Shown: one piece after another, positions 44,818-54,182 of the stretch
Numbering within the stretch: position 1 is the first letter of the stretch
Layout of the letters: each line of letters starts with the position of its first letter
Source: Pseudoxanthomonas sp. CF125
GTDB taxonomy: Bacteria; Pseudomonadota; Gammaproteobacteria; Xanthomonadales; Xanthomonadaceae
Assembly (NCBI RefSeq): GCF_900104085.1
Contig: NZ_FNLD01000003.1
Coordinates: 307,001 to 371,000, forward strand
DNA length: 64,000 nucleotides
Reading direction: 5' to 3'
Notes under the pieces: generated by a model
Databases searched by the model: none
What the model was told of the DNA's origin: nothing
What the model saw: the letters and a program-made list of their open reading frames with translations, nothing else
Program-made: the position numbers and the translations under genes

Positions 44818-46305
44818 ATGAAATACTCTGGTTTCGGCACCAGTCTTGCCCTGTTCCTATGTTGCATGCCGCCATTTACGGCCTTGGCCCAGGACGCGCC
44901 ACGCGCGCAGCGCATCAGCACCAGCGAACTGCGCGAGCAGGTACGGCGGCGTCCGCAGGGCGTGGTGGTGCCTGTCGAAATCACCAAGCAGGGCGGCAAA
45001 GTGGTGCTGCAGACGGCCGATTCGGCGGTGGCGGTTTCCAATGCCGATGCGGTGGCCCAGCAGGTGCGGCAGATGCCGGTGCAGGCCGCCGTGATCGACG
45101 GCCCCGGCGATTCGGTGCAGTTGCAGAACGTGCAGCTGCAGGCCACCAAACGCTGGAACGATCTCGCACCGACACAGCGCGCCAAGTACCGCAATGTCGA
45201 TGCCGCGCAACGGCGCATGAGCAACATCGCCGAGACCGCGCTCGGCGCCGATGCGACCGAAGCCGATCTGCTGCAGCTCAAGCGCAGCGCCGAAAACACC
45301 GAGCGGCAACTCGTGCAGGCCTACAAGGCGCTGGACGGCAGCCAGCGCGCCGAACAGCGCGAACTGGTGGAACAGCACGCGGAAGTCCGCCGTCTCAGCA
45401 AGTCGCTGTACGGACTGGACCACGACGACCGCTACCCGCCGCAGACCTATCAGCGCATCTACGCGAACTCGCGCGGCGCTTTCGCGCTCAGGGCGCGGCT
45501 GGAAGAAAAACCGCGCTGCAGCGCGGTGCTGATCGGCGAGAGGCTGGCATTGACCAACAATCACTGCATCCTCGAGGAGACTCCGGAGGAATTCGAAGCC
45601 GTTTTCGACTACGAGGACGATCTGGCCGGCAACCATCTCGCCAGGCAGGTATTCCCCGTGAGCGCGATCCGGTTGAGCGACGAGGACGAACGCGGGAACC
45701 TGGATTTCGTGCTGCTCGAACTCGGCGTCAACGCCGACGGCGTGCTACCGGGCGCGGCCTACCCGCCGCAATGCCTGTCGCTGGCGCAGGTGAAACGCGA
45801 CGACCCGCTGTACGTCATCGGCTATCCGCTGGGAGAACCGCGCACGGTGCACGACAACAGCTTCGTGTACTTCCCGTTCCGGGTCACGCCGGACGAATAC
45901 ATCGCCATGAAACTGCTGGTCAGTGCGGAATTCGATTCCATCGAAGCCGAAGATCTGTCCTACCGTGAAGGAAAGCTCAAGGAATTCGTCGACAGCTACC
46001 AGCTGCGCGAAAGCGACGGCGCGCCCTATTACGAGTACATCAGCGTGCGCTTCGACCAGCAGCCGACCATCGGTGCCGACAGCGACACTTACCGCGGCAA
46101 TTCCGGATCTCCGGTCTATCACCGGCGTTCGCATGCGGTGATCGGGTTGCTCTTCGACGGACAGGAAGATCTGTCCGAACCCTGGGCCGCCGGCTGGCGC
46201 GCGCACGAAGCGGTGCTGCCCATCACCAAGGTGGTCGAACGCCTGGACATCGCCGCGCCGGCCTGGCGCGAGGATCCGCGCGTCTGCGTACTGCCCGCCA
46301 CTTGA
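44818..46305 (+). CDS. Secreted trypsin-like serine protease (S1/V8-like)
   Basis: A 495-residue exported protease. The signal peptide MKYSGFGTSLALFLCCMPPFTALAQ is preceded by GGGAG. Residues about 25-215 are a helical, Gln/Ala-rich prodomain-like region (KRSAENTERQLVQAYKAL). The protease domain has its histidine in LTNNHC (residue 249), aspartate in NLDFVLLEL and serine in YRGNSGSPV (residue 429). The HxC after the histidine and the GNSGSP form fit glutamyl endopeptidase/V8-like enzymes. The long prodomain probably keeps it inactive until secreted. It is the first of a cluster of exported peptidases; a 10-base gap leads to the subtilisin gene. Confidence 0.88.
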   Translation: MKYSGFGTSLALFLCCMPPFTALAQDAPRAQRISTSELREQVRRRPQGVVVPVEITKQGGKVVLQTADSAVAVSNADAVAQQVRQMPVQAAVIDGPGDSVQLQNVQLQATKRWNDLAPTQRAKYRNVDAAQRRMSNIAETALGADATEADLLQLKRSAENTERQLVQAYKALDGSQRAEQRELVEQHAEVRRLSKSLYGLDHDDRYPPQTYQRIYANSRGAFALRARLEEKPRCSAVLIGERLALTNNHCILEETPEEFEAVFDYEDDLAGNHLARQVFPVSAIRLSDEDERGNLDFVLLELGVNADGVLPGAAYPPQCLSLAQVKRDDPLYVIGYPLGEPRTVHDNSFVYFPFRVTPDEYIAMKLLVSAEFDSIEAEDLSYREGKLKEFVDSYQLRESDGAPYYEYISVRFDQQPTIGADSDTYRGNSGSPVYHRRSHAVIGLLFDGQEDLSEPWAAGWRAHEAVLPITKVVERLDIAAPAWREDPRVCVLPAT

Positions 46306-46315
46306 GGACAACGTC

Positions 46316-48010
46316 ATGCGTCTAGCGTTCCTGCTGTTCCTGTTGCTGATGGTCGCAGCGTGCAAACGCGATCAGCCCGCTGCCCCGGCAACGCCGGCTG
46401 CGACTGCGCCCGTAGCGACGCCGGTCGCCACGCCCGCTTACACCCAGGGTTACGTGGTGGAGCTTGCACCTGCGCAAACGCCTGCCGATCTGCGCACGGC
46501 CGCCGAAGCGGTGTTCGCCAACGTGGTCAGCATCGAACCCTTGTTTCCCGATGCGCCGGCGACCGACGACCCCGAAGGGCTGTCGCGCATCCACCGCCTG
46601 CGCGTGTCCGACCCGCCGCAGGGCAATCCCTGGGATTCGGCCAACGCCTTGCGCGAGCGCGGCGGTTTCCTTCAGGTGGAACCGGACAGCGAGGACACGC
46701 TGGTCGAAGCGCAGAAACGTTCTGCGGTAGCCGCCTGCCTGGGCGACAACGGCATCGCCGCCCCCACCAATCCGGCATGGTCGCTGGATGCGCAACACAT
46801 GGCGGTCGAGGCGGCACGCAAGCTCACGCCGCCTGCCGGCGGCAAGACACTGGGCGAAGGCGTGCGAATCTGCCACCCGGACAGTGGCTGGACCGATCAC
46901 GTCGATCTGGACTCCGGACGCATCGACCGCAGCTTCACCCTCAACCTGATGGAAGGCGGCAGCGACGCACGCGATCCGCTGGGTTATTCCGGCAATCCGG
47001 GCCACGGCACCAAGACCGGCAGCGTGCTGATCAGCGACGGCGGTTTCGACGCCAGCGGCAACACCACCGCGCCCGGCCGCATCGACGGCCTGGCGCCCAA
47101 GGCGACCTTGGTGCCCATCCGCACCTTCAACAGCGTGATCCGCGTGCTGGATTCCAACACCGCGCGGGCCGTGCGCCATGCGACCAAGGCGCAGTGCGAC
47201 GTGATCTCGATGAGCCTGGGCGGGCGGGCGTTCTTCGGCCTGGAGCGCGCCATCAACGACGCCGTGCGCCGCGACATCATCGTGGTCAACGCCGCCGGCA
47301 ACTGCATCGGCATGGTGGTGGCGCCGGCCAGTTACGACAACGCCATCGCGGTGGGCGCCACCAATGCCGACAACAAACCGTGGAAGGGTTCCTCGAAGGG
47401 ACGCGCGGTCGATATCTCCGCACCGGGCGAAGACGTTTACGTGGCCGATGCGGTAGCCGGCGCCACCGGCATCGAGTCCAGCCCGGGCAACGGCACCTCG
47501 TTCGCCACCGCAGCGGTGGCCGGCGCGGCCGCCAGCTGGATCGCGTTCCATGGACGCGACCGCATCAAGGCCGCGCAGGGAAGCCTGACCCGGCGCGATC
47601 TGTTCGTGCAGGCGATGCAAGCCAGCGCGCGCGTGCCGCAGGGATGGGATGCGCAGCGCTATGGCGCCGGCATCCTCAATCTGGACAAGCTGCTGCGGCA
47701 ACCGCTGGGATCGCCGCGCACGCAACTGCGCGCGCCGCCCAAGGACGACACCGTCAGCCTGATGTCGCGCACGCTGGACCGCGAGCCGGCCGATCTGCGC
47801 GCGGGATTGCAGCGCATGCTCGGCCAGCCCGCGGACCTGGAGGCGGAGCTCAAGCGTTTCGGTCCGGAGCTGCTGGATTTGGCGATGCGCGACCCGGAGG
47901 CGTTCCAGCGCGCGCTCGAGGCGCCGCAGCCCGGCCAACTGCAGGCGCCCAATACGGTGAAACCGAAAGCTTCGCGCGCGCTCGCTGCACGCATGCCGGG
48001 CACGCCATGA
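46316..48010 (+). CDS. Subtilisin-like serine protease, lipoprotein (S8)
   Basis: A 564-residue lipoprotein. MRLAFLLFLLLMVAAC ends in a lipobox with the modified cysteine at residue 16, then a Pro/Ala/Thr linker. Residues about 43-115 (GYVVELAPAQTP, RIHRLRVSD) resemble an I9 propeptide in strand pattern. The catalytic aspartate is in HPDSGW (189), histidine in GHGTKTG (230) and serine in GTSFATAAV (395), with the oxyanion asparagine in NAAGNC. The C-terminal 130 residues are helical and unassigned. Membrane tethering suggests processing of envelope proteins rather than free secretion. The stop overlaps the next gene start (ATGA). Confidence 0.9.
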   Translation: MRLAFLLFLLLMVAACKRDQPAAPATPAATAPVATPVATPAYTQGYVVELAPAQTPADLRTAAEAVFANVVSIEPLFPDAPATDDPEGLSRIHRLRVSDPPQGNPWDSANALRERGGFLQVEPDSEDTLVEAQKRSAVAACLGDNGIAAPTNPAWSLDAQHMAVEAARKLTPPAGGKTLGEGVRICHPDSGWTDHVDLDSGRIDRSFTLNLMEGGSDARDPLGYSGNPGHGTKTGSVLISDGGFDASGNTTAPGRIDGLAPKATLVPIRTFNSVIRVLDSNTARAVRHATKAQCDVISMSLGGRAFFGLERAINDAVRRDIIVVNAAGNCIGMVVAPASYDNAIAVGATNADNKPWKGSSKGRAVDISAPGEDVYVADAVAGATGIESSPGNGTSFATAAVAGAAASWIAFHGRDRIKAAQGSLTRRDLFVQAMQASARVPQGWDAQRYGAGILNLDKLLRQPLGSPRTQLRAPPKDDTVSLMSRTLDREPADLRAGLQRMLGQPADLEAELKRFGPELLDLAMRDPEAFQRALEAPQPGQLQAPNTVKPKASRALAARMPGTP

Positions 48011-48666
48011 ACGCAACGCGCATTCCATACGCAGTGTCGCGCACATTACTGACGCTGCTGACTTTGGCTTGCGCCTGCACGGCCTGCAGCGCGCCTGCGC
48101 CACCGGCAGGCGACGCCGACCGCACGGTTGCCGAACCTGCGCCCGCACCCGGCGCTCCGAGCGCCGATGCACCGGTTGCCGATACGCCTGCGGCCGCGAT
48201 ATCCGATGCAAAGGAGCCGGAAGCGGACTCGCCGCCAGCGGTGTCGCCGGAACCTGCCGCACCGCCCGCACCAATCGATTCGCCACCAGCGTCGCCAACA
48301 CCCACGCTCCCCATCATCAAGGCACCGGTGAAACCCATGCCTACCCAGACCTCGCCCGGCACCGGCGGCAAGGCTGAGACGCCTGTGCACATCACCATCG
48401 ACGCGCTTTCGCGCGGGAAAGGCGTTCCCGCCGAAACACGCGATGCCTTCAAGCAAATACGCGCGCTGCTGGAACGGCAGCAAGCGACCTCCGCCGTCGC
48501 CGCCGTGCGCTACCAACGCATCGGCCTCGAAGGCGAATCACGGCTTTGCGTGGAATTCCGCAATGCCAGCGACGCGCAGGCCGCGCTTACCGAGATCCGC
48601 AAGATCGCGGCCGGCACCGACCTGCTCAACGTCGTCGAAGCACCCTGCCCCTCCAACAAGGAATAG
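48007..48666 (+). CDS. Small Pro-rich lipoprotein with an I9-like C-terminal region
   Basis: A 219-residue lipoprotein: signal TLLTLLTLACACTAC with a lipobox, then about 100 residues rich in Pro, Ala and Asp. A compact C-terminal segment of about 85 residues follows, with a predicted beta-alpha-beta-beta-alpha-beta order (HITIDAL, AFKQIRALLERQ, VRYQRIGLEGESRLCVEF, AQAALTEIRKIA, LLNVVEA). That order matches the ferredoxin-like fold of subtilisin propeptides and I9 inhibitors. Since it is translationally coupled to the subtilisin gene, a trans-acting inhibitor or chaperone is a reasonable hypothesis. No similarity was confirmed. Confidence 0.65.
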   Translation: MNATRIPYAVSRTLLTLLTLACACTACSAPAPPAGDADRTVAEPAPAPGAPSADAPVADTPAAAISDAKEPEADSPPAVSPEPAAPPAPIDSPPASPTPTLPIIKAPVKPMPTQTSPGTGGKAETPVHITIDALSRGKGVPAETRDAFKQIRALLERQQATSAVAAVRYQRIGLEGESRLCVEFRNASDAQAALTEIRKIAAGTDLLNVVEAPCPSNKE

Positions 48667-48671
48667 AACCC

Positions 48672-50054
48672 ATGAGCGCACCCACTTCCCCCCTCGCGCG
48701 TCCGTTGCTGACGCTGGCCATGGCATTGGCGCTTGCAGGCTGCAAGCAGGACACGCCCACCGCCGGTCCCACGCCGCCGGCTGGACCCACTCCCACGCCC
48801 ACACCCGCCGACAGCGACATCAAGCCAGCCACGGGCGCTGTCGCGGCGACCGACGAGAACATCGCCGCCGCGCAGAAATCCATCGAGGAGGCGGCCGACG
48901 CCGCGCGCAGGAAATGGATCGGCAAGACGTTCGAGGAATTCGAAGCGTCGGTCTACAAGGAGCCGGGCGAAGGCGGCAAGTACATCGTCAATGGCGACAT
49001 CGCCATTCCCGACCGCAAGTTGCTGCAGGAATTCTTCGAGAAAATGCAGAAGGAAGCCGATGGCGTGGCCAACGGCAAGCTGACAGTGGCGCTGGCCGCC
49101 GCCAAGGGCGCCACCGGCGGCGTCGATATCTGGACCAGCGCCAAGAAGAAGCAGCTCACCTACTGCGTCAGCAACGCGTTCGGCACGCACAAGGCCGCGG
49201 TCATCGCCGACATGGAAGCGGCCGCGCGCGCCTGGGAAGAAGCGGCGCAGGTGGATTTCATCCATCTCCCTGCCCAGGACGGCGGCTGCAATGCGAGCAA
49301 TCCGAATGTGCTGTTCGATGTGCGGCCAGTCGATGTGGGCGGCGAATATCTGGCGCGCGCGTTCTTCCCCAGCGATCAGCGCAGCGACCGCAACGTGCTG
49401 ATCGACAATTCCTCCTTCGATCTGCCCGCCGACGAGCCGCTGCAGCTGGTCGGCATCCTGCGCCATGAATTGGGCCACACGCTCGGCCTGCGCCACGAAC
49501 ATACGCGCCCGGAGGCTGGCATCTGCTTCGAGGACGATCAGTTCGAGCCATTGACCGCCTACGACAAGTTCTCGGTCATGCATTATCCGCAATGCAACGG
49601 CGGCGGCGACTGGTCGCTGGTGCTCACCGGCCTGGACAAGGCGGGTTCGGCCTGCCTGTATGGAAAAGGCAGCAACAACCCGGAAAACCTGGCGCAGTGC
49701 GTCTATCACGCTCCCGAGGCGCCGGCGACAGGCACTACCGAGACGAAGGTGTTCGACAATCAATCCGTAGCCAAGAACGCCAAGAAGCAGTACGGACCGT
49801 TCGCGGTCAAACCCGGCTCGATCGCCCAAGTGAAGATGCAGGGAACCGGCGGCAATGCGGGCGATCCCGATCTGTACGTGCGCTATGTCGGGCCACCGGA
49901 CACCTCAAGCTGGATCTGCCGCCCTTACCTGAGCCACGCCAACGAAACCTGCGAACTGGAAGTGCCGGCCAACCGCAACAAGATCTACGTGATGGTGCGT
50001 GGCTATGCGGCGGGCAATTACAAACTTGAGGTGACTTACATCAAACCGAACTGA
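48672..50054 (+). CDS. Metzincin-type zinc metalloprotease lipoprotein with C-terminal PPC-like domain
   Basis: A 460-residue lipoprotein: signal ending ALALAGC, a Pro/Thr linker (PTPTPTPADSD) and a helical region. The zinc protease then shows the metzincin motif HELGHTLGLRHEH at residues 265-277 (histidines 265, 269 and 275) and the Met-turn SVMHYP. The C-terminal 110 residues (QVKMQGTGGNAGDPDLYVRYV, YVMVRGYAAGNYKLEV) match the bacterial pre-peptidase C-terminal (PPC) domain. It is six bases downstream of the small lipoprotein, so the four exported proteins form one unit. Substrates are unknown; fungal, plant or bacterial cell wall proteins are possible for a soil predator-like bacterium. 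Confidence 0.9.
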   Translation: MSAPTSPLARPLLTLAMALALAGCKQDTPTAGPTPPAGPTPTPTPADSDIKPATGAVAATDENIAAAQKSIEEAADAARRKWIGKTFEEFEASVYKEPGEGGKYIVNGDIAIPDRKLLQEFFEKMQKEADGVANGKLTVALAAAKGATGGVDIWTSAKKKQLTYCVSNAFGTHKAAVIADMEAAARAWEEAAQVDFIHLPAQDGGCNASNPNVLFDVRPVDVGGEYLARAFFPSDQRSDRNVLIDNSSFDLPADEPLQLVGILRHELGHTLGLRHEHTRPEAGICFEDDQFEPLTAYDKFSVMHYPQCNGGGDWSLVLTGLDKAGSACLYGKGSNNPENLAQCVYHAPEAPATGTTETKVFDNQSVAKNAKKQYGPFAVKPGSIAQVKMQGTGGNAGDPDLYVRYVGPPDTSSWICRPYLSHANETCELEVPANRNKIYVMVRGYAAGNYKLEVTYIKPN

Positions 50055-50124
50055 CGGCGTATCCGGGTCCTGGTCCGTTGCCGCAGCGGAGCCATGCGGC
50101 AACGGCAACGGCCGGTTGCGCGAT

Positions 50125-50754
50125 CTAAAGCCTGTGCCACGAGAAGCCTTCTCCGCGCCGGTAATAAATGGCGACAGCACGTCCGTACAATTCGCCCACC
50201 GGCACCAGCCCGAAGAAGCGCCCATCGATGCTGTTGCCGCGCGCATCGCCCAGCATCAGCACCTGGCCATCGGGAACGGTCAACCCATGGATGTCCGGTC
50301 CGCCACCGTGCGACAGGTCGAGCATGGCGCGATGGTCGCGGAATATCTCGGTATCGGTAGCGCCGATCGCTTCCAGGGCGACGCCGTTGACGCTCAGCCT
50401 GCCGTCGATCAGTTCCACTTCGTCGCCCGCCACCGCAGCCACACGCTTGATCAGGCGCGTACCGTCCTGCGGCGAATCGAACACCGCGATGTCGCCGCGC
50501 TCGGGCTTGCCGGTGGCGATGAGCCGCACGTCGGTGAACGGCAGGCGCACGCCGTAGGCCCGCATGTCGACCGCCACGCGGTCGCCGATCTCCAGCGTAT
50601 GCTCCATCGAGCCCGACGGCACGTAGTAGTGATTGGCGAACGAATCGCGCGCCGCCGCCAGCAACACCAGCATCAGTACGATCTGCGGCAGTTCGCTGCG
50701 CAACCAGCGCCACGCCCTTTCCGGCTTGTTCGAGGAGTCGGCCTGGGTCTGCAT
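50125..50754 (-). CDS. lepB: Signal peptidase I
   Basis: A 209-residue type I signal peptidase that removes N-terminal signal peptides after Sec/Tat export. A single membrane segment (residues 22-38) is followed by the catalytic serine 49 in PSGSMEHT and the catalytic lysine 103 in GTRLIKRV, then GDEVELIDG and the C-terminal LGDARGNSIDGRFFG box. It is shorter than E. coli LepB (324), with only one transmembrane helix and no large insert. It is probably an accessory copy, since the usual lepA-lepB-rnc neighbourhood is absent. Its proximity to the exported proteases is suggestive, but it is convergent with them. Confidence 0.92.
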   Translation of the reverse strand: MQTQADSSNKPERAWRWLRSELPQIVLMLVLLAAARDSFANHYYVPSGSMEHTLEIGDRVAVDMRAYGVRLPFTDVRLIATGKPERGDIAVFDSPQDGTRLIKRVAAVAGDEVELIDGRLSVNGVALEAIGATDTEIFRDHRAMLDLSHGGGPDIHGLTVPDGQVLMLGDARGNSIDGRFFGLVPVGELYGRAVAIYYRRGEGFSWHRL

Positions 50755-50908
50755 GCGTCGATAGCTCCGGTCGGTACGATCGCGAGTAACTCACGCATCC
50801 CGCCCTGCCGCATATGCCATGGGTCATGCGACCGGATTTTCCAGGTGCCGGCCGCCGATCCGGACAAGCCCGAACAAGGCGTCGCCTGCTTTTCTGTCGC
50901 GCATCGAT

Positions 50909-51922
50909 TCAAAGCATGATTTCGATCTCGCGGAATTCATCCGCCTGCGGCAGGCCGTTCCCCGACCAGAATTGCTCCAGGCTGGCCCGCACCACATCCA
51001 GCCGGGTCGAAGCTCCGCGCTGCAGGGGGAAACGTTTCAGGTTCTCCGATTGCAGCTGCAGGATGCGTCTGTCCTGCTCGCTGACCTGCCGTAGGAACGG
51101 CCAAACCAGAAGACGTACGGCCCATGCGGGCGCCCAGCGGCCTTCGACGTGCAGCGTGGCGAACACGTCGGTCTCTTCGCTGGTCCGTGGAGTGAAATGC
51201 AAGGTGATGCGGACGATGCCGCCTTTGGCATAGCGATACTCGATTTGCGCACTGCCCGGGGCCGCGAAATGCGCACGCTCCAGCGTGCGTCGCGATTCGA
51301 AAAGGCGATACAGCAGCCCCGATTGCCGGTCCTGACCGGAATAGTCCACGCTGAATCCTTCGGCGGTTCCGCTGAAGCGAACCTTGGTGCGCGTTCTCTC
51401 CCCGTTGCGACGCACCAGTCCCGGGTGGATGGCATGGGTGTGCATGGGATCCAGAAAGTTTTCCGTCGCATCGACCACATGCGCCCGCCAGCGGGTCTGC
51501 CATAGGAAGCGGCGGTAGACGGGTTGCGAGCTGTTCACCAGTTCGCCTGGTCCGGCGGCACCGGTATCGGCGGGGCGCAGCCAGATCAGGCCATCGTGCT
51601 CCAGCAAGGGAAACGCGCGCGCGCGCACGCCCGGCAACGGCGATTCCGGCGGCATTCCAGGAACGGCTTGAAGCGCACCGTCGCTGCCAAACTCCCAGCC
51701 GTGGTAGGGGCAGGCGATACCCGTGGGTGTCCGGCAGCCGGCCGAAAGCGGAGCCTGCCGATGCGGGCACCGATCCTCCAGTGCAAGCAGTTGGCCCGTT
51801 TCCAGACGCGCAAGGACGATCGGCGAGCCAAGGACGGTGACGGCGATGGGCCGGCGCCGCAATTGGTCGCTGCGCGCGACCGCATACCAATAGGTGAAGA
51901 GCGAGGGATGCCAGGGCTTCAT
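50909..51922 (-). CDS. Rieske [2Fe-2S] non-heme iron oxygenase
   Basis: A 337-residue ring-hydroxylating-type oxygenase. The Rieske cluster ligands are C52/H54 (CPHRQAPL) and C71/H74 (CPYHGW). The mononuclear iron site is NFLDPMHTHAIH, with D158, H161 and H166. It has no obvious reductase partner nearby. Members of this class hydroxylate, desaturate or N/O-dealkylate small molecules, including late steps in natural product pathways. It is the last gene of the six-gene leftward operon and starts in the GNAT stop codon (ATGA). The substrate is presumably the KAS III-derived product; this is inference. Confidence 0.88.
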   Translation of the reverse strand: MKPWHPSLFTYWYAVARSDQLRRRPIAVTVLGSPIVLARLETGQLLALEDRCPHRQAPLSAGCRTPTGIACPYHGWEFGSDGALQAVPGMPPESPLPGVRARAFPLLEHDGLIWLRPADTGAAGPGELVNSSQPVYRRFLWQTRWRAHVVDATENFLDPMHTHAIHPGLVRRNGERTRTKVRFSGTAEGFSVDYSGQDRQSGLLYRLFESRRTLERAHFAAPGSAQIEYRYAKGGIVRITLHFTPRTSEETDVFATLHVEGRWAPAWAVRLLVWPFLRQVSEQDRRILQLQSENLKRFPLQRGASTRLDVVRASLEQFWSGNGLPQADEFREIEIML

Positions 51923-53028
51923 AGTTTGTACTTCGTCAGCAATGGAGCGCCTACGCGCCGTGTCGCCAAGGAGAGAATTCCGATCGCGTTGCGAAGCTTT
52001 CGCGGCAGGTGCCGTGCATAGACTGCGCTGTACTCGATAGCCGGCACGCCGCCGCGCAAACGTTTGAACTGGGCGGCGCCGGCGCTGAAGTTCAGGCGAC
52101 CTCCCTTTTCCATCGTCGCCTCATACGCGCAAGCGGTCAGCAGTCGGTACAGGCCCAGCTGCCGTGGCAGCGAGGTGTCGTAACCCACGATGGGCGAGGT
52201 GAAAGTAGCGCCTTGCCGGAACAGACCGACCACGCACTGCAGAACACCCGATGCATCGCGGAACCCGTGGAACTCCAGCAGCCCGGCCTTGTGCCAGCAG
52301 CGCATGAATTCGGCGCTGTAGTGAGGATTGAAGCGGGAGTATTTTTCAATGTAGAGCAGCTCGTAGAGCCTGACGATGCGCGGGTAGTCGTCGTCGGCGA
52401 TGCCGTCATCGCGTACGCGGTGCAAGCTGGTGCGTCCGAGCTGCTGAAGATCCCGTTTCAGATTGGCATGCCGGGCCGACAGCGCGGCCAGGTTCTCGTA
52501 AAGATAGACCTGACGGCTGACTACGAACTGGAAGCCAAGTTCGCCCAGGGCAGCGATCCAGTCGGCATTGTCGATGGTGTTCAGCGAGCGGAACCAGATC
52601 GCATGGTCGGGCCAGCGTTCGCGCGCGGCCCGGATCGTCGTTGCCAGCGGAACCGTCCGCAACGGCGGATAAAGATTGGTCGATAGCAGCCAGTTGTTGA
52701 TGGCTGCGACGCGGTCGATGCCGGCGCCCGTCAGCCAATCGCCGAGTCCCTTGCTCAAGCCGCGGCTGCCACGGGCCATCCACGCGGGAAGATAGCGCTC
52801 GGCTTCCTCGGCTGCGCAATCGGCGTAAGTGGCCCGCGGCGAACACACCCAAGCATCGCCGGGCCCGCCATCGCTTAGGGTGACCGGCATGGTGATTTCG
52901 CCCGCCTGCAGCGTCTCGACCCTGGCGCTCAGGTTCGCCGCAAAGGTCTTCGGCGGTTCGCCGGCATGAATCCGCGCGAAAGCACGGGCACGTTCGGAGA
53001 AATCATGGTCCGTGGCGGACGCGCTCAT
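51919..53028 (-). CDS. GNAT acyltransferase (FemAB/CelD-like, Acetyltransf_6)
   Basis: A 369-residue protein. The C-terminal half has the FemAB/CelD-like GNAT signature, an aromatic-rich GLYRLLTACAYEATMEKGGRLNFSAGAAQFKRLRGG segment (about residues 300-335), and an N-terminal lobe of unknown class. Such enzymes transfer an acyl group, often aminoacyl from tRNA or acyl-CoA/ACP, to an amine. The ATG at 53028 overlaps the ATP-grasp stop (ATGA), fixing the start despite an upstream in-frame ATG. Within the operon it could acylate the ligase product with a KAS III-made chain; no direct evidence. Confidence 0.78.
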   Translation of the reverse strand: MSASATDHDFSERARAFARIHAGEPPKTFAANLSARVETLQAGEITMPVTLSDGGPGDAWVCSPRATYADCAAEEAERYLPAWMARGSRGLSKGLGDWLTGAGIDRVAAINNWLLSTNLYPPLRTVPLATTIRAARERWPDHAIWFRSLNTIDNADWIAALGELGFQFVVSRQVYLYENLAALSARHANLKRDLQQLGRTSLHRVRDDGIADDDYPRIVRLYELLYIEKYSRFNPHYSAEFMRCWHKAGLLEFHGFRDASGVLQCVVGLFRQGATFTSPIVGYDTSLPRQLGLYRLLTACAYEATMEKGGRLNFSAGAAQFKRLRGGVPAIEYSAVYARHLPRKLRNAIGILSLATRRVGAPLLTKYKL

Positions 53029-54182
53029 GTCTGCGAGAGGCATTCGCCATCCCATTCGATATCCCGTGTCGCCGCTTCCCGGAGATTGCAGCCTTGCCGG
53101 ATAGCCAGCCGCGAGTAGGAGCACAGATCCAGCAAGGCTCCCGCAAGAGGCAGCCGGTCACCCGGCGCTGTAACCACGTCCCTGGCGCGCCGATAGTCGT
53201 GTCGCCAGCGCTGCAGGGTCGAATTGGCCGTTGCCTGATACAGACCCGCCGAGAGCATGAGAGCGGCGATCATGGCGGGCTGCTCGTTGTGCGGCTCCAC
53301 GCACTGGCCGATCTCGCCGGCCAGTGCCGCCGGCAGCCCATCGTGCTCGGAGAACAGATGCAAACCGCTGGTAGCCCGCGGGTTGCATTCGATCACGGTC
53401 GCTTCGCCGTCTTCGCCCTGAATCCAGTCGAAGGAGATCTGCCCGGTGAAATTCATCTTGCGCACGAATGCGGAAACGAAACTCCGGATCTTCCCGGAGG
53501 GATACGGGTCGAAGTAGAAGCTGGAACTGCGCTGTATCCGGTAGCCGGGCCGATAGACCGCGTGGGCCAGTAGCCGACCACGATCGGCGACTCCGTAGGA
53601 ACACAGCTCGATACCGGCGTGATACCGCTGCGCCACCCAGGCGCCGGCGATGCCCAGTTCCGGGGCTCGCATCGGCAAACCCTCAGGATAGAGGCGCACA
53701 TGCACGCCGAAACGCGAGTACTCGGGCTTCAGCACGACAGGTTCGGCACCCGCCCATGCGCGGGCTTCCGCCAATGAAGCGACCCGGCAGCTCGCCGGCA
53801 CGCGGACGCCGCAGCCTTGTGCGGCTGCGACGAAATGCCACTTGCTATGCAGTGTGCGCAGCGTGCCGAAGTCGTCGGCAAGCACGCGTACGTTCGCCGG
53901 CAACAGGTCGCGATATCGCGAAAGATAGAAAACTTCCTCGCATGTCGGCACGATCAGATCTATCCCGTACCTTCTTATCGCAGCGCAGATGCCCTCCACG
54001 AAAGCCATCGGCGCATAGCGCGGGGAGGCCAACGACAAAGTCGCAACCACCGAACGCGACCAACCCGAGAGCCGGCAAGGGATACTGTCGGCCAGGCACA
54101 CCTTCCAGCCTTGGCTTTCGAAACGACGGGCATGATCCAGCGCCACTGGTGCCCTGCCGCCCAGAATGAGCACGCTAGGCAT
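53025..54182 (-). CDS. ATP-grasp ligase
   Basis: A 385-residue ATP-grasp enzyme. An N-terminal Rossmann-like preATP-grasp domain (VLILGGRAPVALDHARRF) is followed by SKWHFVAAAQGCGVRVPAS and the ATP-binding lysine in PVVLKPEYSRFG. The metal-binding acids are in ISFDWIQGEDGEATVIECNPRATSG. The class joins a carboxylate, activated as acylphosphate, to an amine or thiol. AAGGAG eight bases before the ATG at 54182 is a perfect ribosome binding site, so the start is secure. Its 3' end is fused to the GNAT gene. It is closest in plan to CarB-like ATP-grasp proteins of peptide or amide natural product pathways. Confidence 0.85.
   Translation of the reverse strand: MPSVLILGGRAPVALDHARRFESQGWKVCLADSIPCRLSGWSRSVVATLSLASPRYAPMAFVEGICAAIRRYGIDLIVPTCEEVFYLSRYRDLLPANVRVLADDFGTLRTLHSKWHFVAAAQGCGVRVPASCRVASLAEARAWAGAEPVVLKPEYSRFGVHVRLYPEGLPMRAPELGIAGAWVAQRYHAGIELCSYGVADRGRLLAHAVYRPGYRIQRSSSFYFDPYPSGKIRSFVSAFVRKMNFTGQISFDWIQGEDGEATVIECNPRATSGLHLFSEHDGLPAALAGEIGQCVEPHNEQPAMIAALMLSAGLYQATANSTLQRWRHDYRRARDVVTAPGDRLPLAGALLDLCSYSRLAIRQGCNLREAATRDIEWDGECLSQT

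Noticed and set aside
50125-50754. lepB considered part of the protease island
   Set aside because: It is on the opposite strand and convergent, so co-transcription is excluded.
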